Positions 17,871 through 25,656 of a stretch of 58,261 nt of DNA are shown piece after piece. The stretch is from Gammaproteobacteria bacterium (GTDB taxonomy: Bacteria; Pseudomonadota; Gammaproteobacteria; Steroidobacterales; Steroidobacteraceae). The notes under the pieces were generated by a model. The model searched no databases, was not told the origin of the DNA, and saw only the letters and a program-made list of their open reading frames with translations. The stretch covers positions 1 through 58,261 of the forward strand of contig SCUD01000063.1 in NCBI GenBank assembly GCA_004297335.1, read 5' to 3'. A program made the translations under genes and the position numbers. Positions within the stretch are counted from its first letter, which is position 1, and each line of letters starts with the position of its first letter.

Positions 17871-18307
17871 CATGAGTTTGGCCGAATGTCGGCCCACTAT
17901 TGCACCGAGGCGCAGTGCGCGCAAGCGTGGCACGCCTGGCGCTGGCCGGAGGGCTTCGTCTGCCCCGGCTGCGGCTACGCGAGGCTCTGCCGGCTAGGCC
18001 GCGGACTGCTGCAATGCCATCGCCGGCGGCGGCAGCCCTCGCTGACCAGCGGCACCCGCTGGCCGGCAGCATTGCGAGGCTATGATCTGGGTCGATACGA
18101 TGCTCGGCAACGTCAAGAACGCCAAGCACGAAACCTGCCATGCCGCTGGCACTAGACACCTGCAGCGCCACCTCATCGAGTCAAGCGATCGTTTCAACCG
18201 GCGCTTCGATCTCGCCGCCATGGTCGGACGGCCGGGCCGGGCTGCCGCCGCCAGGTCGCCCATGCTGTATCGGATCGCAAGGTTGGCTGGGATTCATCGG
18301 CAATCAG
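17871..18307 (+). pseudogene. IS1595/ISXO2-like transposase remnant, copy 2
   Basis: The N-terminal part from 17886 reads YCTEAQCAQAWHAWRWPEGF, then VCPGCGYARLCRLGRGLLQC, the zinc-ribbon start of IS1595 transposases; the second CxxC is damaged (CHRRR). The usual family start (MSLAE) lies just upstream in another frame at 17871, so a frameshift has occurred. At about 18070 the frame jumps directly to the C-terminal end (WVDTMLGNVKNAKHETCHA and FNRRFDLAAM); the DDE catalytic core is deleted. It cannot encode an active transposase. Bases 18061-18307 repeat copy 1. Confidence 0.75.
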
Positions 18308-18378
18308 GCACGAGTTCGCTCGCGGGTCCTCGGCCGCCACACCTGGGTCGTGTAGTTCCGATACCGGGGCAGTGGCGA

Positions 18379-18470
18379 CGGGCGGGCCGGGGCCGCGGAA
18401 ACGTCGCGAGCGAGCGCGTCAGTTCCGGCGGCGCGAGCGAGCGATTGGTTCCGCGGCCCCGGCCCGCCCG
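18379..18470 (+). repeat. Hairpin element C (conserved loop, private stem)
   Basis: Perfect 22-base arms at 18379-18400 and 18449-18470 enclose a 48-base loop; 18404-18441 is identical to the loop of element B. It lies 34 bases beyond the stop of the minus-strand pilU-like gene, so it could act on that 3' end. There is no T-run. Bases 18308-18378 between the transposase remnant and this element show nothing else. Confidence 0.75.
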
Positions 18471-18504
18471 GCGGCGCTGCCAGTCGGCGCCGTGGAGTGC
18501 GGGG

Positions 18505-19635
18505 TCAGCCGAAGTTGATGCGCGCCTCGAGGTTGGTGCGCGAATCGGCGTTGTTGAGCGCCTCCTCGATGTCGATGCGCCCTTCCTTGTACAGGTGCAG
18601 CAGCGCCGAGTCGTAGTTCTGGACCCCGCGCTCGTTGGAGGAGAGCATCGCCTCCTTGACGCCGATGACATCACCCTTCTTGATCAGGTCCTGGATGTGC
18701 GGCGTGTTCAGCATCACCTCGACCGCTGCGCAGCGCCGGCCACTGCGGCCGCGCACCAGCCGCTGCGAGATGATCGCGCGCAGGTACTGCGAGAGGTCGA
18801 GGAACACCTGTGAGTGCTGGTCGCGCGGGAACAGGTTGATGATCCGGTCGAGGGTCTCCGCGCAATTGTTGGCGTGCAGCGTCGAGATGCACAGGTGGCC
18901 CGTGCCCGCGAGCGTGATCGCCGCTTCCATCGTCTCCCGGTCCCGGATCTCGCCGATCAGGATCACGTCGGGAGCCGCGCGCATCGCCGCGCGCAATGCC
19001 CGGGCGAAGCTGCGCGTATCGAGCCCGACTTCGCGCTGGTTGACGATCGACTTGCGGTTCTGGTGCAGGAACTCGATCGGGTCCTCGATGGTCAGGATGT
19101 GGTCCGAGCAGTTCTCGTTGCGGTGGTTGATCATCGCCGCCAGTGTCGTCGACTTCCCCGAACCCGTCGCGCCGACCATCAGCACCAGGCCGCGCTTCAG
19201 CATGGCGAGATCGCGCAGCGTGTCCGGCACGCCGAGCTGCTCGAAGCGCGGCGTCTCGACGCTGATGTAGCGCAGGACCACCGCCGGAAAACCGCGCTGG
19301 TGGAACACCGCGGCGCGGAAGCGCCCGACGCCCGGCTCGGAGATCGCGAAGTCGATCTCGAGCTGGCTCTGGAAATGCTCCAGCTGCTCGGCGTTCATCA
19401 GGCCGAAGGCGATCTCGCGCACCTGTTCCGCCGCCAGCACCTGCTTGTTGACCGGCCAGATCACGCCCTCGATCTTGATCTTCACCGGCGAGTTCGAGGT
19501 GAAGAACAGGTCGGAGGCCTTCTTCTCGGCCATCAGCCGCAGCAGCGGCCGCACGCTGATCTGGCCGTTGCCGGCCGCAGCTTCCGGGGCGGCGGCCGGG
19601 CCCGGGTCAGTAGACTGCGCCGTCGTTTGCGTCAT
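18505..19635 (-). CDS. PilT/PilU-family pilus ATPase, second PilU-like paralogue
   Basis: A 376-residue hexameric motor-ATPase family member. It has Walker A GATGSGKST at residues 155-163, IEDPIEFLHQ, the Asp box LIGEIRDRETME, the HANNCAETLDR His box and a C-terminal helix region NTPHIQDLIKKGDV. It lacks the AIRNLIRE motif of true PilT. An N-terminal extension of about 25 Ala/Pro-rich residues precedes the family start. Its ATG at 19635 overlaps the end of the upstream pilU-like gene by 29 bases. Together with pilT and the first pilU this makes three retraction-type ATPases in tandem where Pseudomonas has two. Whether it powers, helps or regulates retraction cannot be read from sequence. Confidence 0.85.
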   Translation of the reverse strand: MTQTTAQSTDPGPAAAPEAAAGNGQISVRPLLRLMAEKKASDLFFTSNSPVKIKIEGVIWPVNKQVLAAEQVREIAFGLMNAEQLEHFQSQLEIDFAISEPGVGRFRAAVFHQRGFPAVVLRYISVETPRFEQLGVPDTLRDLAMLKRGLVLMVGATGSGKSTTLAAMINHRNENCSDHILTIEDPIEFLHQNRKSIVNQREVGLDTRSFARALRAAMRAAPDVILIGEIRDRETMEAAITLAGTGHLCISTLHANNCAETLDRIINLFPRDQHSQVFLDLSQYLRAIISQRLVRGRSGRRCAAVEVMLNTPHIQDLIKKGDVIGVKEAMLSSNERGVQNYDSALLHLYKEGRIDIEEALNNADSRTNLEARINFG

Positions 19636-20767
19636 CGACGATCCTCAGGGTACTCGAGGCCTCGGCCTGCAGCCGGTCCTCGCGCTTGCTCTCGAGCTTG
19701 ATGCGCAGCCGCAGCTCGTTCTTCGAATCGGCGTTGCGCAGGCCTTCCTCGTACGAGATCTGCCCGGATTCATAGAGTTCGAACAGCGCCTGGTCGAAGG
19801 TCTTCATGCCGAGCCGGTTCGAGCGCGCCATGACCTCCTTGATCTTGGAGACCTCGCCGCGGAAGATCAGGTCGGCGACCAGCGGCGTCCCGATCAGGAT
19901 CTCCATTGCGGCGATCCGGCCGTCGGCCTTCTCGCGCGGCACCAGGCGCTGCGATACCAGCGCGCGGATGTTGAGCGACAGGTCCATCAGCAGCTGCTCG
20001 CGCTTCTCCTCCGGGAAGAAGTTGATAATGCGGTCGAGCGCCTGGTTCGAGCTGTTCGCGTGCAGCGTCGCCAGCACCAGGTGGCCGGTCTCGGCGAACT
20101 GGATGCCATACTCCATCGTCTCGCGATCGCGGATCTCGCCGATCATGATGACATCGGGGGCCTGGCGCAGCGTGTTCTTCAGCGCCGTGTGCCAGCTCTC
20201 GGTGTCGACGCCGACCTCGCGATGGGTGATGACGCAACCGCGGTGCGGATGCACGTACTCGACCGGATCCTCGATCGTGACGATGTGGCCGCGCGTCTTT
20301 TCGTTACGGTAGCCAACCATCGCGGCCAGCGACGTCGACTTGCCCGAACCGGTGGCGCCGATCACGATCACCAGGCCGCGCTTGGACATCACGATGTCCT
20401 TGAGCACCGGCGGCAGCTCGAGCTCCTCGATCGTCGGGATCTTCGAGTTGATCTGCCGGATCACGCACCCGGTATGGCCCTGCTGCACGAAGGAACTGAC
20501 GCGAAACCGGCCGATGCCGGGCGGTGCGATCGCGAAGTTGGCTTCCTTGGTCGCGTCGAACTCGCGGGTCTGCCGGTCGTTCATGATCGAACGCACCAGC
20601 ACGGCGCTTTGCTCCGGCGTCAGCGCCCGCTCGGTCTGCGGCCGCACCTCGCCGTCGATCTTGATCGCCGGTGGGAACCCTGCCGTGATGAACAGGTCCG
20701 AGCCCTTGCGCTCGACCATGCCCCGCAGCAGGTTCTGCATGTACTTGATTGCCTGGTCGCGGTCCAT
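19607..20767 (-). CDS. pilU: PilU, accessory type IV pilus retraction ATPase
   Basis: A 386-residue ATPase. The N-terminus MVERKGSDLFITAGFPPAIKI is PilU-like. Walker A GATGSGKST lies at residues 137-145, with IEDPVEYVHPHRGCVITHREVG, MIGEIRDRETMEYGIQFAETG and the HANSSNQALDRIINFFP box. At the position of PilT's AIRNLIRE it has GTPLVADLIFRGEV, as PilU proteins do. PilU works only together with PilT and adds retraction force. I chose ATG 20767 (GGGGAGAGG upstream) over a longer frame from 20806 that would overlap pilT. It lies 28 bases after the pilT stop. Confidence 0.92.
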   Translation of the reverse strand: MDRDQAIKYMQNLLRGMVERKGSDLFITAGFPPAIKIDGEVRPQTERALTPEQSAVLVRSIMNDRQTREFDATKEANFAIAPPGIGRFRVSSFVQQGHTGCVIRQINSKIPTIEELELPPVLKDIVMSKRGLVIVIGATGSGKSTSLAAMVGYRNEKTRGHIVTIEDPVEYVHPHRGCVITHREVGVDTESWHTALKNTLRQAPDVIMIGEIRDRETMEYGIQFAETGHLVLATLHANSSNQALDRIINFFPEEKREQLLMDLSLNIRALVSQRLVPREKADGRIAAMEILIGTPLVADLIFRGEVSKIKEVMARSNRLGMKTFDQALFELYESGQISYEEGLRNADSKNELRLRIKLESKREDRLQAEASSTLRIVDDANDGAVY

Positions 20768-20795
20768 CCGCCTCTCCCCGGACGCAATAGCGCCC

Positions 20796-21836
20796 TCAGA
20801 TCGCATCCTTGTTCTGGGCCTTGTAACGCGCCTCTTCCTTGGCGATCAGGCCCTTGGCCAGCATCTCGGTCAGGCACTGGTCGAGCGTCTGCATGCCCTG
20901 CGCCTGGCCGGTCTGGATTGACGAGTACATCTGCGCAATCTTGTTCTCGCGGATCAGGTTACGGATCGCCGGTGACGCGATCATGATCTCGTGCGCCGCG
21001 ATCCGTCCGCCGCCCAGCCGCTTCAGCAGTGTCTGCGAGATCACCGCCCGCAGCGATTCCGAGAGCATCGCGCGCACCATGTCCTTCTCGGCCGCCGGGA
21101 ACACGTCGACGATGCGGTCGACCGTCTTGGCGGCAGAACTGGTGTGCAGCGTGCCGAATACCAGGTGCCCGGTCTCGGCCGCGGTCAACGCCAGCCGGAT
21201 GGTCTCGAGATCGCGCATTTCACCGACCAGCACGACGTCCGGATCCTCGCGCAGCGCCGAGCGCAGCGCCTCGCTGAAACCGAGCGTGTCGCGATGCACC
21301 TCGCGCTGGTTGATCAGGCTGCGCTTGGATTCGTGGACGAACTCGATCGGATCCTCGATCGTGATGATGTGGTCCGGGCGGTTGACATTGACGTAGTCGA
21401 TCATGCCGGCGAGCGTGGTCGACTTGCCGGAACCGGTCGGCCCGGTCACCAGCACCAGGCCGCGCGGCAGCATGCACAGGTCCTTGAACACCTTCGGCGC
21501 ATTGAGGTCGTCGAGGGTCTTGATCAGCGACGGGATGTTGCGGAATACTGCACCGGCGCCGCGATTCTGGTTGAAGGCGTTGACGCGGAAGCGCGCCAGA
21601 TTCGGGATCTCGAACGAAAAGTCGGTTTCGAAGAACTCCTCGAACACCTTGCGCTGCTTGTCGTTCATGATGTCGTACACCATGCTGTGCACTTCCTTGT
21701 GCGTCAGCGCTGGCATGTTCACGCGCTTGATGTCGCCATCGACACGGATCATCGGCGGCACGCCGGCGGACAGGTGCAGGTCCGACGCGTTGTTCTTGAC
21801 CGCGAATGCCAGGAGTTGGGCGATGTCGATGGCCAT
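20796..21836 (-). CDS. pilT: PilT, type IV pilus retraction ATPase
   Basis: Canonical 346-residue retraction motor acting at the inner-membrane base of the pilus. The start MAIDIAQLLAFAVKNNASDL is near-invariant for PilT. Walker A GPTGSGKST is at residues 132-140, with IEDPIEFVHESKRSLINQRE, VGEMRDLETIRLALTAAETG, FGTLHTSSAAKTVDRIVDVFP and the diagnostic AIRNLIRE near residue 285. The longer frame from 21884 is rejected because the ATG at 21836 has GGGGAG upstream and matches the family start. First gene of the pilT-pilU-pilU2 unit, divergent from yggS as in P. aeruginosa. Confidence 0.97.
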   Translation of the reverse strand: MAIDIAQLLAFAVKNNASDLHLSAGVPPMIRVDGDIKRVNMPALTHKEVHSMVYDIMNDKQRKVFEEFFETDFSFEIPNLARFRVNAFNQNRGAGAVFRNIPSLIKTLDDLNAPKVFKDLCMLPRGLVLVTGPTGSGKSTTLAGMIDYVNVNRPDHIITIEDPIEFVHESKRSLINQREVHRDTLGFSEALRSALREDPDVVLVGEMRDLETIRLALTAAETGHLVFGTLHTSSAAKTVDRIVDVFPAAEKDMVRAMLSESLRAVISQTLLKRLGGGRIAAHEIMIASPAIRNLIRENKIAQMYSSIQTGQAQGMQTLDQCLTEMLAKGLIAKEEARYKAQNKDAI

Positions 21837-21907
21837 TACGGCTCCCCGGATCAGTGCTCGAAGGACGCCCCCGCGGTTCGTCATGGCGATACCACGGGGC
21901 CGCGGGC

Positions 21908-21913
21908 AGTATA
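21908..21913 (-). promoter_or_regulatory. Candidate -10 box for the pilT operon
   Basis: On the minus strand this reads TATACT, 5 of 6 to the sigma-70 consensus, 71 bases before the pilT ATG in the divergent pilT/yggS spacer. No good -35 is found at 16-18 bases (TTGGTG lies at 15), so the call is tentative. Confidence 0.35.
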
Positions 21914-21935
21914 GCCCCGACCGGAGGACACCAAT

Positions 21936-22667
21936 ATGTTAACTGCTCCGCAGAATCCGGCGCAAAACCTCGGCGTACTGCACGAAAAGATCGGTGCCGC
22001 GGCCCGGGCCGCCGGCCGGGACCCGGCCGGCGTCACGTTGCTGGGCGTCGCCAAGGCGCAGCCCTTGTCTCGTTTACAGGCGGCCGCGGCGGCCGGGCTG
22101 CGTGATTTCGGCGAGAACTACCTGCAGGAAGCCCGCGAGCACAGGGCGGCACTCGGCGGCCAACCGCTCTCCTGGCACTTCATCGGTGCGCTGCAGGGCA
22201 ACAAGACCCGGCCGGTGGCCGAGGCCTTCGACTGGGTGCATACGCTCGACCGGCTGCGGATCGCCGAACGCCTCGCCGCCCAGCGCCCGGCTGCGCTCCC
22301 GCCACTCGAGGTCTGCATCCAGGTACGGCTCGGCGACGAGCCGGGCCGGGCAGGCATTCCCCCGGCGGAACTGCCGGCGCTCGCCGCCGCGATCAGCGGC
22401 CTGCCGCGGCTGCGCCTGCGCGGACTGATGTGCCTGCCGCCCGAGGAACACGAGCCGGCGCGCCAGCGTCACTGGTTCCGCGAGCTGCGGCGGCTGCGGG
22501 ATGCGCTGAACGCGGCGGGGCACGGGCTCGACGTGCTGTCGATGGGCATGAGTGGCGACTTCGAGGCGGCGGTCGCCGAGGGCGCGACGCACCTGCGGAT
22601 CGGCGCCGCACTCTTCGGGCCGCGCGGCGAACCGGCTGCGGACGGCTACAATGCCCGGCATGGATGA
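21936..22667 (+). CDS. yggS: YggS family pyridoxal phosphate homeostasis protein
   Basis: A 243-residue PLP-binding protein with the alanine-racemase-like barrel. VTLLGVAKAQ carries the Lys that binds PLP; GLRDFGENYLQEA, WHFIGALQGNK, the MSMGMSGDFEAAV loop and HLRIGAALFG are family signatures. It buffers free PLP rather than catalysing a known reaction. GGAGGACACCAAT precedes the ATG. The stop overlaps the proC start region, and yggS-proC-yggT is the usual operon. Confidence 0.95.
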   Translation: MLTAPQNPAQNLGVLHEKIGAAARAAGRDPAGVTLLGVAKAQPLSRLQAAAAAGLRDFGENYLQEAREHRAALGGQPLSWHFIGALQGNKTRPVAEAFDWVHTLDRLRIAERLAAQRPAALPPLEVCIQVRLGDEPGRAGIPPAELPALAAAISGLPRLRLRGLMCLPPEEHEPARQRHWFRELRRLRDALNAAGHGLDVLSMGMSGDFEAAVAEGATHLRIGAALFGPRGEPAADGYNARHG

Positions 22668-23496
22668 ACGACTGCACGGGCCGCTGGCCTGCATTGGCGG
22701 TGGCAACATGGCGCGGGCACTGCTCGCTGGCCTGATTGCCAGCGGCTGCGATCCCAGGGAACTGCGGGTCAGTGAGCCCGACGCAGTCCGGCGCGCGGCG
22801 CTGGCTGGTGATTTTCCGGGACTGTCGGCCGTGCCCGACAACGCGACGGCGGCCCGCGGAGCCGCTTGCTGGATCCTCGCGGTCAAGCCGCAGCAGCTGC
22901 CGGAGGTGGCGGCCGGGCTCGCGCCGCTCGCCACGATGGAGCGACCGCTGGTCGTATCGCTGGCTGCCGGCATCCGGGTCGCAGCGCTCGCGGGCTGGCT
23001 CGGCGGGGGCATCGATGTGGTGCGCAGTATGCCGAACCGGGCGGCCATGTTCGGTGCCGGCATCACCGGCCTGTTTGCGGCACCCGGGACGTCCGCCGCG
23101 GCCCGCACCCGCGCCGATGCCCTGTTCCGCGCGGTTGGCGAAACGGTCTGGCTCAACGACGAGGGCGACATGGATGCAGTCACCGCGATCTCCGGCAGCG
23201 GTCCGGCCTATGTGTTCCTGCTGATCGAGATGATCGAGGCCGCCGCGGTCGCCGAGGGACTCGACGCCGACGTCGCCCGTCGCCTGGCGGTCGCCACGGT
23301 GGCGGGTGCGGCGCGCATGGCCGCGACATCGGGCGACCCAGCGCCGGTCCTGCGCGCCCAGGTCACTTCTCCGGGCGGAACGACCGCAGCCGCGCTGGCT
23401 GTACTCGAAGCCGCGGACATTCGCACGACCTTCCTGCGCGCGGTACACGCGGGGCGCCGCCGCGCCGCCGAACTGGCCGCGGCCAGCGGAGCCTGA
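22660..23496 (+). CDS. proC: Pyrroline-5-carboxylate reductase
   Basis: A 278-residue NAD(P)H-dependent enzyme, last step of proline synthesis. CIGGGNMARALLAGLIASG is the Rossmann nucleotide-binding start, VKPQQLPEV follows the second half, and the C-terminal dimer domain shows AISGSGPAYVFLLIE and VTSPGGTTAAALAVLE. Starts at 22651 and 22660 are both ATG; 22660 fits the family better. It overlaps the yggS stop. Confidence 0.95.
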   Translation: MDERLHGPLACIGGGNMARALLAGLIASGCDPRELRVSEPDAVRRAALAGDFPGLSAVPDNATAARGAACWILAVKPQQLPEVAAGLAPLATMERPLVVSLAAGIRVAALAGWLGGGIDVVRSMPNRAAMFGAGITGLFAAPGTSAAARTRADALFRAVGETVWLNDEGDMDAVTAISGSGPAYVFLLIEMIEAAAVAEGLDADVARRLAVATVAGAARMAATSGDPAPVLRAQVTSPGGTTAAALAVLEAADIRTTFLRAVHAGRRRAAELAAASGA

Positions 23497-23500
23497 ATCG

Positions 23501-24028
23501 GTGAAGGCACTGATTTTCATCGTCGATACGGTGTTTTCGCTGGCCGTGTATGTCTTTCTGCTGCGCTTCCTGCTGCAGCTGGTGCGCGCCGATTTCCGCA
23601 ACCCGATCGCCCAGGCAGTGCTGCAGCTGACCAACTGGCTGGTGCGGCCGCTGCGCCGGGTACTGCCGCCATTGGGCCAGCTGGACACGGCCTCGCTGGT
23701 GGCGACCGCCCTGGTGCAGCTGCTGGCCACGGCGATCACGTTCTGGCTGCTGACCGGGGTCTGGAGCCCGGCCAGCCCGCTGCTGATCGGCGCGCTGCGC
23801 CAGCTCGCGATCGCGGCGATCCAGCTCTACACGTTCATCCTGGTGGGCTACGCGCTGCTGTCGTTCGTCGCGCCGGGCGCGCCGAGCCCTGCGGTCCACC
23901 TGCTTGGCTCGCTGGCGGAGCCGCTGCTGCGGCCCGTGCGCCGCCTGTTGCCGGCCATGGCCGGGCTGGATCTGTCACCTCTGGTCGTCATCATCGGCCT
24001 GCAGGCGCTCCGCCTGCTGATCAGCTGA
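23501..24028 (+). CDS. yggT: YggT family integral membrane protein
   Basis: A 175-residue protein made of two YggT repeats. Each has a membrane helix pair followed by a short amphipathic signature: LLQLVRADFRNPIAQAVLQLTNWLVRPLRRVLPP in full form in the first, and a PLLRPVRRLLPAMAGLDLSPL equivalent in the second. The function is not well defined; the family has been linked to osmotic tolerance. The GTG at 23501 is the start because the family begins exactly there, 4 bases after the proC stop; the upstream open frame lies inside proC. Confidence 0.92.
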   Translation: MKALIFIVDTVFSLAVYVFLLRFLLQLVRADFRNPIAQAVLQLTNWLVRPLRRVLPPLGQLDTASLVATALVQLLATAITFWLLTGVWSPASPLLIGALRQLAIAAIQLYTFILVGYALLSFVAPGAPSPAVHLLGSLAEPLLRPVRRLLPAMAGLDLSPLVVIIGLQALRLLIS

Positions 24029-24114
24029 TCGCGCCAACCGGTCACCGCAGCGCGCGACCGGCAGAAACGCCGGGAAATATCGCGCTCATCCCTCTTATGT
24101 CGCGGGTTTTTCCG

Positions 24115-24123
24115 TGCTATCGT
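24115..24123 (+). promoter_or_regulatory. Candidate extended -10 promoter for the HU-like gene
   Basis: TG-N-TATCGT at 24115-24123, 62 bases upstream of the start codon and preceded by a T-rich stretch. It matches the extended -10 pattern with four of six core bases; no clear -35 is seen. Confidence 0.3.
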
Positions 24124-24184
24124 GCGCGCCGATATCCAAAACAGGCGGGCCGGCCCGCCATTGCCAACCACAGGAGACAGCTCA

Positions 24185-24496
24185 ATGGCGAAAAAGAACG
24201 CGGCTCCGACGAAGTCGCAGATCGTCACGACGATCGCGAACAGCACTGACCTCAGCAAGAAGCAGGTTGGCGCTGTGTTCGATTCCCTGAATGGCATCAT
24301 CAAGAAGGCGCTGAAGGGCGCTGGAGTGTTCACGATGCCAGGCCTCTGCAAGATGCGCGTCGTGAAGAAGCCCGCCACCAAGGCGCGCGAGGGCACCAAC
24401 CCGTTTACGGGCGAGAAGATGACGATCAAGGCCAAGCCGGCCTCGAAGAAGGTGCGGATCCGCTCCCTCAAGAATCTCAACGAGATGGTGGGCTGA
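24185..24496 (+). CDS. HU-like nucleoid DNA-binding protein
   Basis: A 103-residue, lysine-rich HU/IHF-fold protein. After a short basic tail (MAKKNAAPTKSQ) come the two helices with LSKKQVGAVFDSLNGIIKKAL, the GVFTMPGLCKMRVVKKPAT strand and the DNA-contacting arm with GTNPFTGEKM, then KVRIRSLKNLNEMV. The arm differs from the RNPxTG of HupA/B only by the longer variant typical of the 100-residue HU-like class common in proteobacteria. AGGAGA lies 10 bases before the ATG. A strong terminator follows. Confidence 0.9.
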   Translation: MAKKNAAPTKSQIVTTIANSTDLSKKQVGAVFDSLNGIIKKALKGAGVFTMPGLCKMRVVKKPATKAREGTNPFTGEKMTIKAKPASKKVRIRSLKNLNEMVG

Positions 24497-24530
24497 CGCC
24501 AACCATCGCATCATCGCCATTCGCGGTGCT

Positions 24531-24561
24531 GACGGGGCGGCCACGGCCGCCCCGTCTTGTT
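24531..24561 (+). terminator. Rho-independent terminator after the HU-like gene
   Basis: An 11-base perfect stem (GACGGGGCGGC / GCCGCCCCGTC) with loop CACG, followed by TTGTT. It lies 35 bases after the HU-like stop and ends at the stop codon of the convergent hydrolase gene, so it may serve both. Confidence 0.8.
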
Positions 24562-25210
24562 ATCGGGCGCCGCCGGGTGAGTCCGCTGGCTGAGCTGCCA
24601 GCCAGTCGCGTACGGCGGAACGCAGTACGGTCAGGTGGCCGTGGAAAAAATGCCCGACACCCGGCAGCAGCAGCAGTTCGGGTGCTGGCGCGAGGTGGCG
24701 CGTCCAGTCCAGCACGGCCACGTGATCCACCAGTTCGTCCGCATCCCCCTGCACGACCAGCCAGGGACAGCGCGGTAACCCGCCAGCGACAGGCTCGAAA
24801 CGCTGCACGGGTGGCGCCACCGTGACCAGCCGCGCAGCGTCGCGCAGCGTGGCCAGCCGCAGGGCCACCCAGGCTCCGAAGGAGAATCCCAGCACCCACA
24901 GCTCGGCGCCGCCAAGCTCGCGGCTGGCCCAGTCGGCAACGAACGCGGCATCGACCGACTCGCCATCGCCCCCGGCATGGCTGCCACCACTGGCACCCAC
25001 ACCGCGAAAGTTGAAGCGTACGCTGGTGGCGCCGAGATCCTGGGCCGCGCGGGCCAGCGTGTGCACGACCTTGTTCCGCATCGTGCCGCCGTACAGCGGG
25101 TGCGGATGACACACCAGGGCTATCCGGCCCGGACTCGCCACGGACGGTTGCTCGACGAGCAACTCGATCGGCCCGGCGGGACCATCGATCAGCCGCTCCT
25201 GAGTACTCAC
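24560..25210 (-). CDS. Alpha/beta hydrolase (YqiA/COG2945-like)
   Basis: A 216-residue cytoplasmic alpha/beta hydrolase. It has the CHPHPLYGGTMRNKVV oxyanion segment, FNFRGVGASGG, the nucleophile elbow GFSFGAW, the acid region QGDADELV and catalytic His in GVGHFFHG, the complete triad of this small family. The substrate is unknown. The GTG start overlaps the stop of the FKBP gene (GTGA), so it ends an msrB-fkp-hydrolase unit. Confidence 0.85.
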   Translation of the reverse strand: MSTQERLIDGPAGPIELLVEQPSVASPGRIALVCHPHPLYGGTMRNKVVHTLARAAQDLGATSVRFNFRGVGASGGSHAGGDGESVDAAFVADWASRELGGAELWVLGFSFGAWVALRLATLRDAARLVTVAPPVQRFEPVAGGLPRCPWLVVQGDADELVDHVAVLDWTRHLAPAPELLLLPGVGHFFHGHLTVLRSAVRDWLAAQPADSPGGAR

Positions 25211-25656
25211 CAGCTGCCGACGGCGAGCAGCTCGATCTCAAACAGCAGGGTCGCATCCGGCGGAATCAGGCCATTGCCGACACCGCGGTCGCCATAGGCC
25301 AGTTCCGGGGGAATGATCAACCGCCGCTGGCCGCCGACCTGCATCCCGGCACAGCCCTGCTCCCAACCGGCGATCACGCGCCCCGCCCCGAGCACGAAGC
25401 CGAATGGCCGGCCTCCCGGTCGTGAACTGTCGAACTGGCGGCCACGCTGGTCCGGTGCCGCCGGATCGTAGAGCCACCCGGTGTAGTGCACGACGAGTTC
25501 CATCCCCGGCTCGGCAGCACGACCGGCGCCTGGCACCAGATCCGTTACGGTGACCCGTGCCTCGGGCGGCGCCGGGGCCGGCTCCTCGGCCAACGCGCTG
25601 CCGGTGGCCAGGGCCAGCAACGACAGGAACGACAGTGCCCGTCCGGCCGGCTTCAT
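25207..25656 (-). CDS. FKBP-type peptidyl-prolyl isomerase, exported
   Basis: A 149-residue protein with a cleavable signal peptide (hydrophobic LSFLSLLALATGSALA, likely cut before EEPAP) and one FKBP domain: VVHYTGWLYD, FGFVLGAGRVIAGWEQG, GGQRRLIIPPELAYGDRG and LLFEIELLAV. All usual active-site residues of FKBP appear to be present. It would fold proline peptide bonds in the periplasm. ATG 25656 has GGAGGGCGAGGC upstream and overlaps the msrB stop (ATGA). Confidence 0.92.
   Translation of the reverse strand: MKPAGRALSFLSLLALATGSALAEEPAPAPPEARVTVTDLVPGAGRAAEPGMELVVHYTGWLYDPAAPDQRGRQFDSSRPGGRPFGFVLGAGRVIAGWEQGCAGMQVGGQRRLIIPPELAYGDRGVGNGLIPPDATLLFEIELLAVGSW

Noticed and set aside
24531-24561. 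CRISPR or other array-like repeats around the HU terminator and elsewhere
   Set aside because: No regularly spaced direct repeats occur anywhere in the window; the palindromes are isolated terminators or the hairpin family.
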